A stretch of 64,000 nt of DNA from Rhizobium sp. C4. GTDB taxonomy: Bacteria; Pseudomonadota; Alphaproteobacteria; Rhizobiales; Rhizobiaceae. The stretch lies in contig NZ_JAJNCX010000015.1 of NCBI RefSeq assembly GCF_021026315.1, forward strand, positions 57,315 through 121,314, in the 5' to 3' direction. This document shows positions 1 to 8,882 of the stretch, in pieces. Each line of letters opens with the position of its first letter. The stretch's first letter is position 1. The notes below the pieces were generated by a model that worked only from the letters and a program-made list of their open reading frames with translations, was not told the origin of the DNA and did not search any database. The translations under genes and the position numbers were made by a program.

Positions 1-1
1 A

Positions 2-283
2 GGCGAATTTCGTCACCGCTTCCACCATTATGGCCAGGGCTGGCAGGAAGGTGCCGCAGGCGTCAACGGCCTGCCCGTGCACATCCGTGGCATCGGAACC
101 TTCGCGGGCGGCATAACCGCAACCCGCATCCACGGCAACGGCGTCTATATCGCGATTGCCCCAGGCCTCACCGGTGAGCCGGCAGCCCCCGCCCAGCGCG
201 TCAAGATCATCAATGTCAGCGAAAATCCGGAGAAGGATAACTGCTCGATGGAGCATGGCGTCTGCGTGATCCGGGCGAGGTAA
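2..283 (+). CDS. C-terminal fragment of an unrecognised protein
   Basis: An open frame enters from the left edge and ends in TAA, giving 93 visible residues. A GTG lies inside the frame at 77, but the frame stays open upstream of it, so the gene very probably begins outside the window. The visible part is glycine-rich with alternating hydrophobic residues and carries two cysteines near the C terminus (NCSMEHGVC), which would suit a small extracytoplasmic beta-rich domain. I do not recognise the family. It converges with the methyltransferase gene across a 15-bp gap. Confidence 0.55.
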   Translation, partial: GEFRHRFHHYGQGWQEGAAGVNGLPVHIRGIGTFAGGITATRIHGNGVYIAIAPGLTGEPAAPAQRVKIINVSENPEKDNCSMEHGVCVIRAR

Positions 284-298
284 CGGTTGCGGCGATCT

Positions 299-943
299 CT
301 ATTTGAAACGCCACACCGTCGTCTTCTTCACCTCGCTATCCTCCAGCGCCCGCGTCACCGGCACCTGATAGACCGCCAGCGCCTCCAGCCGATCCTTCGG
401 TAGATAGGCGCGCCCGGGATCGCCGACGAGAACGGCAATCCCGTTTGACGCCAGCCGCTCGAACCATGGGATGAGCGCTTCAGCAAAACCCTGATCATAG
501 AAGACGTCGCCGGCCAGAACGACATCGGCGTCGATATCCGCGCCAACCAGATCGTCGCGCGTATAATCCACCGCAACGCCATTCAGCCCCGCGTTCAAGC
601 CAATCGCCGTCCCCGTCCAGGGGTCGATATCGGCGGCCAGAACATGCGCCGCGCCGGCCTGCATGGCCGCAATCGCCACCAGCCCCGAGCCTGAGGCGAA
701 ATCCACGATCCGTTTGCCGGCAACGCTTGCCGGATGGTCGAGCACATAGCGCGCCAGCCCCTGCCCGCCCGCCCAGGCAAAAGCCCAGAAGGGTGGCGGC
801 AGGCCGATCTCTTCCAGCTCCTCCTCCGTCTTCAGCCAGAGGTCATGCGCCTCGTCAGCCAGATGAAGCTTCACCTCCGGCACATGCGGTGGCGCCATGA
901 TGCCGGTGTTTTCGAGGGTGAACTGGCGCGGATCGGTCTTCAC
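299..943 (-). CDS. METTL20-like (ETF-beta type) protein lysine methyltransferase
   Basis: A 214-residue class I SAM-dependent methyltransferase. The family signature PPFWAFAWAGG lies at residues 50-60, SAM motif I is DFASGSG at 81-87, the acidic post-I residue is in ADID (about 104-107), and a GDVFYD motif occupies the motif-IV position near the middle of the chain. This layout is that of the METTL20/ETFB lysine methyltransferase family, which in alphaproteobacteria modifies the beta subunit of electron transfer flavoprotein and perhaps ribosomal protein L7/L12. The target here is inferred from family. It lies downstream of the EVE and YciI genes in the same direction with a 4-bp gap, so it is probably the last gene of that transcript. 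Confidence 0.8.
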   Translation of the reverse strand: MKTDPRQFTLENTGIMAPPHVPEVKLHLADEAHDLWLKTEEELEEIGLPPPFWAFAWAGGQGLARYVLDHPASVAGKRIVDFASGSGLVAIAAMQAGAAHVLAADIDPWTGTAIGLNAGLNGVAVDYTRDDLVGADIDADVVLAGDVFYDQGFAEALIPWFERLASNGIAVLVGDPGRAYLPKDRLEALAVYQVPVTRALEDSEVKKTTVWRFK

Positions 944-947
944 GATA

Positions 948-1376
948 TCAGCGCGGCGGGTTTTCGAGCCCGCCCATGCGGCAGACTTCCAGCCATTCGT
1001 CCTCCGTCACCGGCTGCACGGACAGGCGCATGGAGGTGACGAGCGACATCTTTTCCAGCGCCGGATTGGCCTTGACGTCCTTCAGGCTCACCGGCTTCGG
1101 CATGTCGACGACGGCGCGGATATCGACGCATTCCCAGCGCGGATCGTCGGTGGTGGAATCGTGATGCGCCAGCGCGCAGACCTCCGCGATACCGACGACC
1201 TCAAGCCCTTCGTTGGAATGATAGAAGAAGCCCTTGTCGCCCAGCTGCATCGCCCGCATGTTGTTGCGGGCGAGATAGTTGCGCACGCCATCCCACTCGG
1301 AACCTTCGGCGCCCTTGGCCTTCAGCATTTCCCAGGAAAACTTGAACGGCTCCGACTTGAACAGCCAAAATGCCAT
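948..1376 (-). CDS. EVE domain-containing protein
   Basis: A single EVE domain (PUA-like fold) of about 142 residues. The N terminus AFWLFKSEPF matches the family's usual WLFKSEP opening, followed by GVRNYLARNNMRAM and GDKGFFYHSN, the segments lining the ligand pocket. EVE proteins bind modified nucleobases in DNA or RNA; which base is bound here cannot be told. An in-frame GTG at 1385 overlaps the yciI stop (GTGA) and could be the start by translational coupling. ATG 1376 puts the family motif right at the N terminus. It is co-directional with the YciI gene and the methyltransferase. Confidence 0.85.
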   Translation of the reverse strand: MAFWLFKSEPFKFSWEMLKAKGAEGSEWDGVRNYLARNNMRAMQLGDKGFFYHSNEGLEVVGIAEVCALAHHDSTTDDPRWECVDIRAVVDMPKPVSLKDVKANPALEKMSLVTSMRLSVQPVTEDEWLEVCRMGGLENPPR

Positions 1377-1381
1377 GGGCC

Positions 1382-1675
1382 TCACGCCTCCGGATTGTTG
1401 AAGACCCAGTTGAAGGGGCGAACCTCGACCGTCTCGAACAGGCCTGCCTTTGCATAGGGGTCCTGAGCCGCAAGCGCTTCGGCGGATGCCTGATCATCGG
1501 CAACGATGACAACGAGGCTGCCCATCGGCTTGCCTTCGCCGTTCAATGTCGGGCCGGCCATCTTCAGCTTGCCCTCGGCATTGATCGCGTTCAGCCATTC
1601 GACATGGGTCGGGCGCGTATCCATGCGGACCTGCAGATGATCCTTCTTGTCGGTGCACCAGAGCGCAAAAAGCAT
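1382..1675 (-). CDS. YciI family protein
   Basis: A 97-residue protein with the ferredoxin-like YciI (YCII) fold: an N-terminal strand MLFALWCTDKKD, then RPTHVEWL containing the conserved histidine, a glycine-rich turn near GEGKPMGSL, and a C-terminal VRPFNWVFNNP strand. Family members are small putative hydrolase-like or dehydrochlorinase-like proteins whose physiological role is mostly unknown. It sits 11 bp downstream of gpsA and overlaps the alternative GTG start of the EVE gene. It is therefore likely the fourth member of a tsaD-gpsA-yciI-EVE-methyltransferase transcript. Confidence 0.85.
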   Translation of the reverse strand: MLFALWCTDKKDHLQVRMDTRPTHVEWLNAINAEGKLKMAGPTLNGEGKPMGSLVVIVADDQASAEALAAQDPYAKAGLFETVEVRPFNWVFNNPEA

Positions 1676-1686
1676 GGGTCTCTCCT

Positions 1687-2670
1687 CTATTCGTTGCGGA
1701 TAGGACGGGTCATGAGCTGTTCCATGGCCGTCCGCGTATCCAGTTTTCCATCGATAATAGCGGCAACCGCCTCGGTAATCGGCATTTCAATCCCGTGCTG
1801 AAGCGCGAGCCGCGCCGCAACGGAGGCCGCAAAAGCGCCTTCCACCAATTGCCCGCCCTGCGCCGCATCACCGCGTCCCAGCGCAATGCCGAAACGCAGA
1901 TTGCGCGACTGATGGCTCGTGGCCGTCAGCACCAGATCGCCAAGGCCTGAAAGCCCGCTGACCGTCTCGGCAGACCCGCCGAGCGCGGTCACCAGCCGCG
2001 ACATTTCCGCAAGCCCGCGCGAGATCAGCGCGGCGCGGGCCGAATCCCCCAGCGCCGAGCCTTCGACAATGCCGCAGGCAATGGCGAGCACATTCTTCAA
2101 AGCGCCGCCGAGCTGCACGCCCGTACGATCGTCGGACGCATAGAGCCGGAACGTCCGGCCGGAGAGTGTTTCCGCCAGCATCGCCGCCGTCTCAAGATCC
2201 GCCGCCGCAATCGTCATTGCTGTGGGCAGGCCCGACGCGATATCAGCCGCAAAACCGGGGCCAGAAAGAACCGCGACCTGATGGTCCGGCAATTCTTCCT
2301 CCAGCACGGTCGTCAGCAATTCGCCGGTCTCCCGCTCGATCCCCTTGGCGCAGGTGACGACAATGGCATCGCGCGCCAGCGACGGCCCATAATGCCGCGC
2401 CGCCTCGCGATGCGCCTGCGAAGGCATGGCAAAGAGCACGATCTCGGCCGTCTTCAGGACCTCCGGATCAGCGGTGAAGGTGATCTTCTCAGAAAGCGCG
2501 ATCCCCGGCAGCGCCGTCTCATGCCGCAGCGTCTCGGCCAGACGCGCAGCCATCGGTTCGTTGCGCGCGATCAGCGTCACATCCGCCTTGCCGGCCTCGG
2601 CGATCACGGTCGCCAGCGCCGTCCCGAAGGCCCCTGCCCCGATGATGACGACCTTCGATTGACCGCTCAT
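1687..2670 (-). CDS. gpsA: NAD(P)+-dependent glycerol-3-phosphate dehydrogenase
   Basis: A 327-residue cytosolic enzyme that reduces dihydroxyacetone phosphate to sn-glycerol-3-phosphate, the backbone for phospholipids. The N-terminal Rossmann motif [10 protein letters not shown] is at residues 11-20. CAKGIE carries the conserved lysine, and [11 protein letters not shown] follows the usual family pattern. The C-terminal half is the helical dimerisation and catalytic domain. Length is normal for the family. Its ATG overlaps the tsaD stop by four bases (ATGA), so the two are translationally coupled, as is common in Rhizobiales. Confidence 0.97.
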   Translation of the reverse strand: MSGQSKVVIIGAGAFGTALATVIAEAGKADVTLIARNEPMAARLAETLRHETALPGIALSEKITFTADPEVLKTAEIVLFAMPSQAHREAARHYGPSLARDAIVVTCAKGIERETGELLTTVLEEELPDHQVAVLSGPGFAADIASGLPTAMTIAAADLETAAMLAETLSGRTFRLYASDDRTGVQLGGALKNVLAIACGIVEGSALGDSARAALISRGLAEMSRLVTALGGSAETVSGLSGLGDLVLTATSHQSRNLRFGIALGRGDAAQGGQLVEGAFAASVAARLALQHGIEMPITEAVAAIIDGKLDTRTAMEQLMTRPIRNE

Positions 2671-3776
2671 GCCTTGGCGCCTCGTTTGCCGGAGCCGAGC
2701 ATCACGGCAGCGTTTTCATCCAGCGGCCAGCGCGAGCGCGGCGCGACATCGAGCCCATCGGCCTCGAAACCCGCTGCCATCCGCTCCAGCCCCGCCCAGG
2801 CAATCATCGCCGCATTGTCGGTGCAAAGCCGATGCGGCGGCGCGATGAAACGGAAACGGTTGTCGGCACACAGCGAGGTCAACATCTCGCGCAGCACCGT
2901 ATTGGCCGCCACCCCACCGGCAACGACCAGCGCCGGCTCGGCCACATCCGGAAATTCCTCGCGAAACCGCTTCAGCCCGCGCCCGATCCGCTCCTTCAGC
3001 GTGCGCGCTACCGCATGCTGGAAGGAGGCGCAGATATCGGCAATGTCCTGCTCGCTGACCGGCGCGATCTCTTCCGCCGCCATGCGCACAGCCGTCTTCA
3101 GCCCGGAGAAGGAAAAATCAAGCCGCGCTTCGCCGACCAGCGGTCGCGGAAAGGCAAAGCGTTTCGGATCACCCGTCTTCGCCGCCTTCTCGACAGCCGG
3201 CCCGCCGGGATAAGGCAGGCCGAGAAGCTTCGCCGTCTTGTCGAAAGCCTCGCCCAGCGCATCGTCAATCGTCGTGCCCCAGCGCTCATAGGAGCCGACA
3301 CCCTTGACCAGCACGAGCTGCGTATGTCCGCCCGAGACGAGCAACATCAGGTAAGGAAATTCGACGCCATCCGTCAGCCGCGCCGTGAGCGCATGGCCTT
3401 CCAGATGGTTGACCGCGTAAAGCGGCTTGCCCGAGGCATAGGCAATCGCCTTGCCGGTCATCAGACCGACGATCAGCCCGCCGATCAGCCCCGGCCCGGA
3501 CGTCGCGGCAATCGCGTCCATGTCCTTGAGGCTCTTGCCCGAGCGGGTCAGCGCCTCCTCGATCAGCGTATCGAGTGCTTCCACATGGGCGCGCGCCGCG
3601 ATTTCCGGCACGACGCCGCCATAGGCGGAATGCTCGTCCAGCTGGCTCAGCACCACATCGGCGATAATCTCGCCACGTCCGTCCGCATGGCGCAGCACGA
3701 CGGATGCGGCGGTTTCGTCGCAGCTCGTTTCAAGGCCGAGGATGGTGAGCGGTCGTGACAATTTGACTTGGTTCAT
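2667..3776 (-). CDS. tsaD: tRNA N6-threonylcarbamoyladenosine transferase TsaD
   Basis: The ASKHA-fold catalytic subunit that transfers threonylcarbamoyl to A37 of ANN-decoding tRNAs, working with TsaB and TsaE. The family start ETSCDET, the nucleotide loop SGPGLIGG and the metal-binding HLEGH are all present, as is the GGVAAN loop near the C-terminal third. An in-frame TTG at 3791 would add five residues (MTTAA). ATG 3776 is preferred because it gives the usual short leader before ILGLETS. The gene diverges from hemC across 56 bp, so both promoters must lie in that short stretch. Confidence 0.97.
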   Translation of the reverse strand: MNQVKLSRPLTILGLETSCDETAASVVLRHADGRGEIIADVVLSQLDEHSAYGGVVPEIAARAHVEALDTLIEEALTRSGKSLKDMDAIAATSGPGLIGGLIVGLMTGKAIAYASGKPLYAVNHLEGHALTARLTDGVEFPYLMLLVSGGHTQLVLVKGVGSYERWGTTIDDALGEAFDKTAKLLGLPYPGGPAVEKAAKTGDPKRFAFPRPLVGEARLDFSFSGLKTAVRMAAEEIAPVSEQDIADICASFQHAVARTLKERIGRGLKRFREEFPDVAEPALVVAGGVAANTVLREMLTSLCADNRFRFIAPPHRLCTDNAAMIAWAGLERMAAGFEADGLDVAPRSRWPLDENAAVMLGSGKRGAKA

Positions 3777-3832
3777 TGCAGCTGTCGTCAAACCTGTTTA
3801 GGTAGCATCCCGGTAACAACGGACAATTCGGA

Positions 3833-4762
3833 ATGCAAACGAAACCTTTCAGGATCGGCACGCGCGGCAGCCCGCTGGCGCTGGCACAGGCTTATGAGAC
3901 CCGCAGACGGCTGATGGAGGCTCACAGCCTGCCGGAAGAGATGTTCGAAATCGTCATCCTTTCGACGCAGGGCGACCGGATTCAGGACCGCGCGCTGGCA
4001 GCCATCGGCGGCAAGGGCCTCTTCACCGCCGAACTGGAAGAGCAATTGGCCGATGGCCGGCTCGATCTCGCCGTGCATTCCTCCAAGGACATGCCGACGC
4101 TTCTGCCGACGGAGCTCTATATCTCCGCCTTCCTGCCGCGCGAGGATGTCCGCGACGCCTTTGTCGGCAAGACGGCTGAAAAACTCATGGAGCTCCCCGC
4201 CGGCGCGGTGGTCGGCTCGGCATCACTCCGCCGCCAGGCGCTGATCAAGCGTCTGCGCCCCGATCTCCATGTCACGATCTTCCGCGGCCAGGTCGATACC
4301 CGCCTGCGCAAGCTGGCCGATGGCGAGGCCGATGCCACATTGCTGGCGCTCGCCGGCCTCAATCGCCTCGGCAAGGCGCATGTCGCGACCGAAATCCTCG
4401 ACCCCGAACATTTCCTGCCCGCCCCGGCTCAAGGCGCGATCTGCATCGAAAGCCGCCTGGGCGACAAGCGCACCGACGACCTGATCGCCGCGATCAACGA
4501 TCCGACCACCTGGACCGCCGTCGGCTGCGAACGCGGCTTCCTTGCGACGCTCGATGGCTCCTGCCGCACCCCGATCGCGGGACTGGCACGCGTCGAGGGT
4601 GATCATATCATCTTCCACGGCATGATCCTCACACCGGACGGCTCCCGCTTCCATGAAATCCGTGCCGAAGGCAAGGTGAGCGAGGCCGCCGCCATCGGCC
4701 GCCGTGCTGGCGAGGAGATCCGCGACAAGGCTGGCCCCGGCTTCTTCTCCGACTGGAGCTGA
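3833..4762 (+). CDS. hemC: Porphobilinogen deaminase (hydroxymethylbilane synthase)
   Basis: A 309-residue cytosolic enzyme that polymerises four porphobilinogens into hydroxymethylbilane in haem synthesis. It opens with [13 protein letters not shown]. The catalytic aspartate is Asp86 in [15 protein letters not shown] lies at 151-158, and the cysteine carrying the dipyrromethane cofactor is Cys244 in GSCRTPIAG. Length is normal. The hemD start codon follows one base after the hemC stop, so the two form an operon carrying consecutive pathway steps. Confidence 0.98.
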   Translation: MQTKPFRIGTRGSPLALAQAYETRRRLMEAHSLPEEMFEIVILSTQGDRIQDRALAAIGGKGLFTAELEEQLADGRLDLAVHSSKDMPTLLPTELYISAFLPREDVRDAFVGKTAEKLMELPAGAVVGSASLRRQALIKRLRPDLHVTIFRGQVDTRLRKLADGEADATLLALAGLNRLGKAHVATEILDPEHFLPAPAQGAICIESRLGDKRTDDLIAAINDPTTWTAVGCERGFLATLDGSCRTPIAGLARVEGDHIIFHGMILTPDGSRFHEIRAEGKVSEAAAIGRRAGEEIRDKAGPGFFSDWS

Positions 4763-4763
4763 C

Positions 4764-5465
4764 ATGCGCATCCTCGTGACACGGCCAGAGAAAAGCGCCG
4801 TGCCCACGGGGGAGCGGCTTCGCGCACTCGGACATGAGCCGATCTTCCTGCCGCTCTTTGCCGCCGAGCACGATCCCGAGGGCGTGGCGCTGGCCCGCGC
4901 CTGTCACGACGCAGCCGCCGTCCTGGTGACGAGTGCCGAAGCAGTTCGCGCCATTGGCACAGCCGGCGACCTCGCGGACAAGCCGGTCTTTGCCGTGGGG
5001 ACAAGCACCGGCAAGGCAGCACGCGAAGCCGGCTTCAAGCAGGTCGAGACCGCCAATGGCGACGGCGCCGCGCTGGCGGCCCTTCTTCGCGACAGGTTTC
5101 CGGATGCCGACAAGCCTCAGCTTCTCTATCTCGCCGGCGAACCGCGTTCGCCGCGACTGGAACAGGAACTGGCGGCTGCGCGTTTTCGGATGAACGTCAT
5201 CGTCTGCTACAGGATGACACCGGTTGATCTGACGAGGGAAATCTTGCAGGCCGCATTTCAACGACAGCCCGAAGCCGTGCTTCTCTATTCTGCGGAGACT
5301 GCGCGCCGGTTTTTCGAGCTTGCTGAATCATTCCTTAAGGAGAAACAGGATATCCAATTCCTGTGTCTCAGCAGCGCCATAGTCGAAGCGGTCCCGGCAG
5401 GGATGAAAAGCCGCACAAAATCCGCGGTACGCCCCGATGAACGGAGCTTGTTTGAACTTTTGTAA
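4764..5465 (+). CDS. hemD: Uroporphyrinogen-III synthase
   Basis: A 233-residue protein that closes and isomerises hydroxymethylbilane to uroporphyrinogen III. Sequence conservation is low in this family, but the N terminus MRILVTRPEKSA, the LVTSAEAVRAI segment and the YLAGEPRS and YRMTP segments fit HemD. The position directly after hemC settles the assignment. The frame stays open upstream inside hemC to 4704. ATG 4764, right after the hemC TGA, is the sensible start. Confidence 0.93.
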   Translation: MRILVTRPEKSAVPTGERLRALGHEPIFLPLFAAEHDPEGVALARACHDAAAVLVTSAEAVRAIGTAGDLADKPVFAVGTSTGKAAREAGFKQVETANGDGAALAALLRDRFPDADKPQLLYLAGEPRSPRLEQELAAARFRMNVIVCYRMTPVDLTREILQAAFQRQPEAVLLYSAETARRFFELAESFLKEKQDIQFLCLSSAIVEAVPAGMKSRTKSAVRPDERSLFELL

Positions 5466-5553
5466 CAGTCTCGCCATCAAATACCCGCGAAGGGGTTTTC
5501 TGAACTAGAAAGCCTGTTTAACTTTGCCAAAGAAGCCAATCGAAGAGGTCGCC

Positions 5554-6732
5554 ATGTCCAACGGAAACCCGCCGCGCCGCTCCCGCAAATCGGACGAACC
5601 GCAGACGATCGACCTCGAGGCCGAACGGATCACCCCGCCCGCAGATGAACCCGCCACGGCGGACGCATCGGCCGAACCCGCAACGACAACGGAACCGTCC
5701 GCGGAGACTGTGGCCACGACCGAACCGTCTACTGAGCCCGCAGCCGAACCTGCCCCACAGGCAAAGGCGGCCGCCGAGGCAGCACCAGTGGCCGCCAAAC
5801 GCGGCGGCGGTGGCGGCTCTGGCGCACTCGCTGCAGGCATCGTGGGCGGTCTCATCGTGCTGGTCGGCGCCGGCGCGGCGCAATATGCCGGCTTTATCCC
5901 CAATCTCGGGCCTGTCCAGAAAATCCAGTTGCCGGATTATGCCGGCCAGATCGCGAGCCTCCAGCAGAAGCTCGCGGACGTCGAGAAGAAGGCGGCCAAT
6001 CCTCCCGTCACCAATCTCGCCCCCGTCGAGGATAGGCTGAAGAATATCGAAACGGCCATGTCGAAACTCCCCGTCGGCGACCTGACCGACGTGCTCGCCA
6101 TCAAGGGCAAGCTCGATGAGACGGCCGGCAAGATGGACAAGGTCGAAGCGCAGATGGCCTCCGTGGCCAACCGACTTCAGCAGACCGAAACCAAGGTCAA
6201 CGCGCCGCGCGACGACGTCGATGTCGCCCGCGCCATCGCGTCGGCTGGTCTCAAGGCAGCAATCGATCGCGGCGGTCCTTTCCAGGCCGAGCTGCAGACG
6301 CTGGCAAGCGTCGCGCCGAACGACCAATCCGTTGCCGCGCTGCAGGCCTTTGCCGCCAAGGGCGTGCCCTCGCGAGCGGATCTCATCAAGCGCTATCCGG
6401 ACGCCGCCGACCAGATGCTGGCGCTGCTGAACAAGCCTGTTGCCGGCCAGAGCCTCAGCGACCGGCTGTTCAAGAGCGCGTTTTCGGTCATCAAGGTTCG
6501 CCCGGTGGGCAATGTCGAGGGCTCGAGCCCCGAAGCCATCATCGCCCGGATCGGCGACAAGCTGCAGGGCAGCGATCTCGCCGGCGCGCTGAAAGAATGG
6601 GACACCCTGCCGGACAATCTCAAGGCGGCAGGACAGGACTATCACGCCGCACTTGAGGCGCGGGTGAAGGTCGAGGCGCTGGTTGCCCAGACGCTCGAAC
6701 ATGCAGTCAAGACGACCGGCAAGCAGGGATAA
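5554..6732 (+). CDS. Mitofilin-like inner-membrane protein (COG4223)
   Basis: A 392-residue protein. Residues 1-85 are a disordered cytoplasmic tail rich in Ala, Glu, Pro and Thr. One transmembrane helix follows at about 90-112 after a run of glycines. The periplasmic part starts with a predicted coiled coil (about 120-215) and ends in a helical domain. This is the alphaproteobacterial mitofilin/Mic60-related protein that habitually lies between hemD and hemY and is proposed to shape the inner membrane or link it to the outer envelope. An upstream TTG at 5524 is open in frame, but ATG 5554 gives the expected hydrophilic start. hemY follows 9 bp after the stop. Confidence 0.88.
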   Translation: MSNGNPPRRSRKSDEPQTIDLEAERITPPADEPATADASAEPATTTEPSAETVATTEPSTEPAAEPAPQAKAAAEAAPVAAKRGGGGGSGALAAGIVGGLIVLVGAGAAQYAGFIPNLGPVQKIQLPDYAGQIASLQQKLADVEKKAANPPVTNLAPVEDRLKNIETAMSKLPVGDLTDVLAIKGKLDETAGKMDKVEAQMASVANRLQQTETKVNAPRDDVDVARAIASAGLKAAIDRGGPFQAELQTLASVAPNDQSVAALQAFAAKGVPSRADLIKRYPDAADQMLALLNKPVAGQSLSDRLFKSAFSVIKVRPVGNVEGSSPEAIIARIGDKLQGSDLAGALKEWDTLPDNLKAAGQDYHAALEARVKVEALVAQTLEHAVKTTGKQG

Positions 6733-6741
6733 GCGACGAAG

Positions 6742-8385
6742 ATGATCAAGTTACTCGGTTTTGTACTCGTCGTCCTCGCCCTCGCCTGGGGCTTCGCCTG
6801 GCTGGCGGACCGTCCCGGCGACATCACCATCGTCTGGCAGGGCCAGCAGATTGAAATGAGCGTCATGGTCGCCGTGACCCTGATCGTCGCGCTGATTGCG
6901 GTGATCATGTTCATCTGGTGGGTCATCCGGACGGTCTGGACCTCGCCGCGCTCCATCAACCGCTATTTCCGCGCCCGCAAGCGCGACCGCGGCTATCAGG
7001 CGCTCTCCACCGGCCTCATTGCGGCAAGCGCCGGTGATGCCGCAACCGCGCGAAAGATGAATGCCCGCGCCAAGGGCCTCTTGAGCGCCGATCAGGAGCC
7101 GCTGATCCACCTCCTCGAAGCGCAGGCCAATCTCATCGAAGGCCGCAATGACGAGGCGCGGCGCAAGTTCGAGCAGATGGCTGAAGATCCGGAGACCCGC
7201 GAACTCGGGCTGCGTGGCCTCTATCTCGAAGCCAAGCGCCTTGGCGCAGATGAAGCTGCCAACCAATATGCAGAGCGCGCGGTCGAAAAGGCCCCGCACC
7301 TGCCCTGGGCTGCGGAAGCGACGCTTGAGGCAAAGATGCGCCTCGGCCTCTTCGACGATTCCCTGAAGCTGCTGGAGCAGTATCGCCTGTCGGGCGCGAT
7401 CGGAAAGGACGAGGCAAACCGCAAGAAGGCCGTTCTGATGACGGCCAAGGCGGCAGCCGCGCTTGACGGCAATCCGAAGGTGGCGGGCGACGACGCCCAG
7501 CACGCGCTTCGCCTCGAACCCTCGCTGATCCCGGCTGGCATCGTTGCGGCGAAGGCGCTCTATCGGGAGGGCAACCTCCGCAAGGCGTCGGCCGTTCTCG
7601 AACGCCTCTGGAAGGCGGCACCGCATCCGGATATCGCGGCCAGCTACATTCACGCACAGGGCAACCTGACCTCCGACGAACGTCTTCGCCGGGCAATCAA
7701 GCTGGAAACCGCGCAACCGGAAGCCTATGAGGCGCTCTACGCAAGTGCCGCCGCCGCCTTCGACATGCGCGACTTCCGCACCGCCCGCGAAAAGGCGGAA
7801 GCGGCCGCCAAACTCGACATGCGCGAAAGCGTCTTCCTGCTTCTGGCCGATATCGAAGAGGAAGAGACCGGCGATCAGGCCCGTATTCGCCACTGGATGT
7901 CGATGGCTCGCCGCGCCCCGCAGGACCCGGCCTGGCTTGCCGACGGCTTCGTCTCGCAGGTCTGGCTGCCGCTTTCGCCCGTCACCGGCCGCATTGATGC
8001 CTTCGAATGGAGGAAGCTGGAGCGGCAGGCAGGCACGGCGATCGAACATGAGCCGCTGACGGCCGAAACCGCCTTCCTCTCCCTTCCGCCGGTCAATGCG
8101 CCGCGTCCTGCCACGCCCTCCCCGGACGTCCGGATTGTGGAAGAGCAGGCCTCGGTACCCGCCAAGGCGGAGCCGGCACCGGCAGCGAAACCCGCCGCGA
8201 AGGAAGCATCTAATCCGCCCGCCTCCAGACCCGCATCACGGTCGGCGAGACCGGTGCAGGACGAGGATGAAAGCAAATCCTGGGCCGCCGTCGAGCCGTT
8301 CTTCGGCCGCCCACCGGATGACCCCGGCGTCAAGGCGCCTGCCGCACCGGCAGACGACAGCAAGACACGACTTAAGCTTTTCTGA
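6742..8385 (+). CDS. hemY: HemY-family inner-membrane TPR protein
   Basis: A 547-residue protein of the proteobacterial HemY family (not protoporphyrinogen oxidase). Two N-terminal transmembrane helices (about 3-21 and 41-63) flank the conserved DRPGDITIVWQGQQIE segment. A long array of TPR-like helical repeats follows to about residue 430, and then a Pro/Ala-rich disordered tail. The exact biochemical role is not settled; it is tied to late haem steps mainly by gene neighbourhood. It is the fourth gene of the hemC-hemD-mitofilin-hemY operon. A TerB-family gene follows after 15 bp, preceded by a GGAG ribosome site. Confidence 0.93.
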   Translation: MIKLLGFVLVVLALAWGFAWLADRPGDITIVWQGQQIEMSVMVAVTLIVALIAVIMFIWWVIRTVWTSPRSINRYFRARKRDRGYQALSTGLIAASAGDAATARKMNARAKGLLSADQEPLIHLLEAQANLIEGRNDEARRKFEQMAEDPETRELGLRGLYLEAKRLGADEAANQYAERAVEKAPHLPWAAEATLEAKMRLGLFDDSLKLLEQYRLSGAIGKDEANRKKAVLMTAKAAAALDGNPKVAGDDAQHALRLEPSLIPAGIVAAKALYREGNLRKASAVLERLWKAAPHPDIAASYIHAQGNLTSDERLRRAIKLETAQPEAYEALYASAAAAFDMRDFRTAREKAEAAAKLDMRESVFLLLADIEEEETGDQARIRHWMSMARRAPQDPAWLADGFVSQVWLPLSPVTGRIDAFEWRKLERQAGTAIEHEPLTAETAFLSLPPVNAPRPATPSPDVRIVEEQASVPAKAEPAPAAKPAAKEASNPPASRPASRSARPVQDEDESKSWAAVEPFFGRPPDDPGVKAPAAPADDSKTRLKLF

Positions 8386-8400
8386 GGAGAGCGACCCTAA

Positions 8401-8877
8401 GTGTTCGAAACGATCGTCTCATTTCTTCAGGACATCGTGGGCGGGGCTGACCGCGCCGACGGTGACGTCACCGAAGTACGCGTTGCCGCTGTCGCGCTGT
8501 GCAATCAGGTCATGGCCGCGGACGGCCAGGTCACGCCGGAAGAGCGCGCCGTGGTGGCGGATCTCTTCAAGTCACGCTTCGGGCTGGAAGGCGCACGCCT
8601 CAACGCGCTTCTGGAAGCCGGCGACCGCGCCGAAAAGGACGCGGTCGACTTCTTCCAGTTCACAACCGTCCTGAAGCGGGAGTTGTCGATCGAACGTCGC
8701 AACGCCTTCGTCGGCCTGCTCTGGGACATCGTCTATGCGGACGGGGAGAAGACGGAGGTCGAGGATCACGTCATCTGGCGCATCGCCGACCTTCTCGGCG
8801 TCGAGGGCCGCGAACGTGTCGAACAGCGCATCGCGGCCGAAAAGCGCGCCCGCGAAAGGCGTACGCTCAACAGCTGA
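8401..8877 (+). CDS. TerB-family tellurite-resistance-like protein
   Basis: A 158-residue all-helical protein of the TerB-like (COG4103) family. Two acidic loops resemble the TerB metal-binding sites: MAADGQVTPEE near residue 40 and VYADGEKTEVED near residue 112. Translation starts with GTG behind a GAGGAG ribosome site just after hemY. Family members are cytoplasmic. Despite the name, most chromosomal copies next to haem genes have no demonstrated tellurite role. It is the last co-directional gene of the hem operon and converges with the MFS gene 5 bp away. Confidence 0.85.
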   Translation: MFETIVSFLQDIVGGADRADGDVTEVRVAAVALCNQVMAADGQVTPEERAVVADLFKSRFGLEGARLNALLEAGDRAEKDAVDFFQFTTVLKRELSIERRNAFVGLLWDIVYADGEKTEVEDHVIWRIADLLGVEGRERVEQRIAAEKRARERRTLNS

Positions 8878-8882
8878 TCCGC

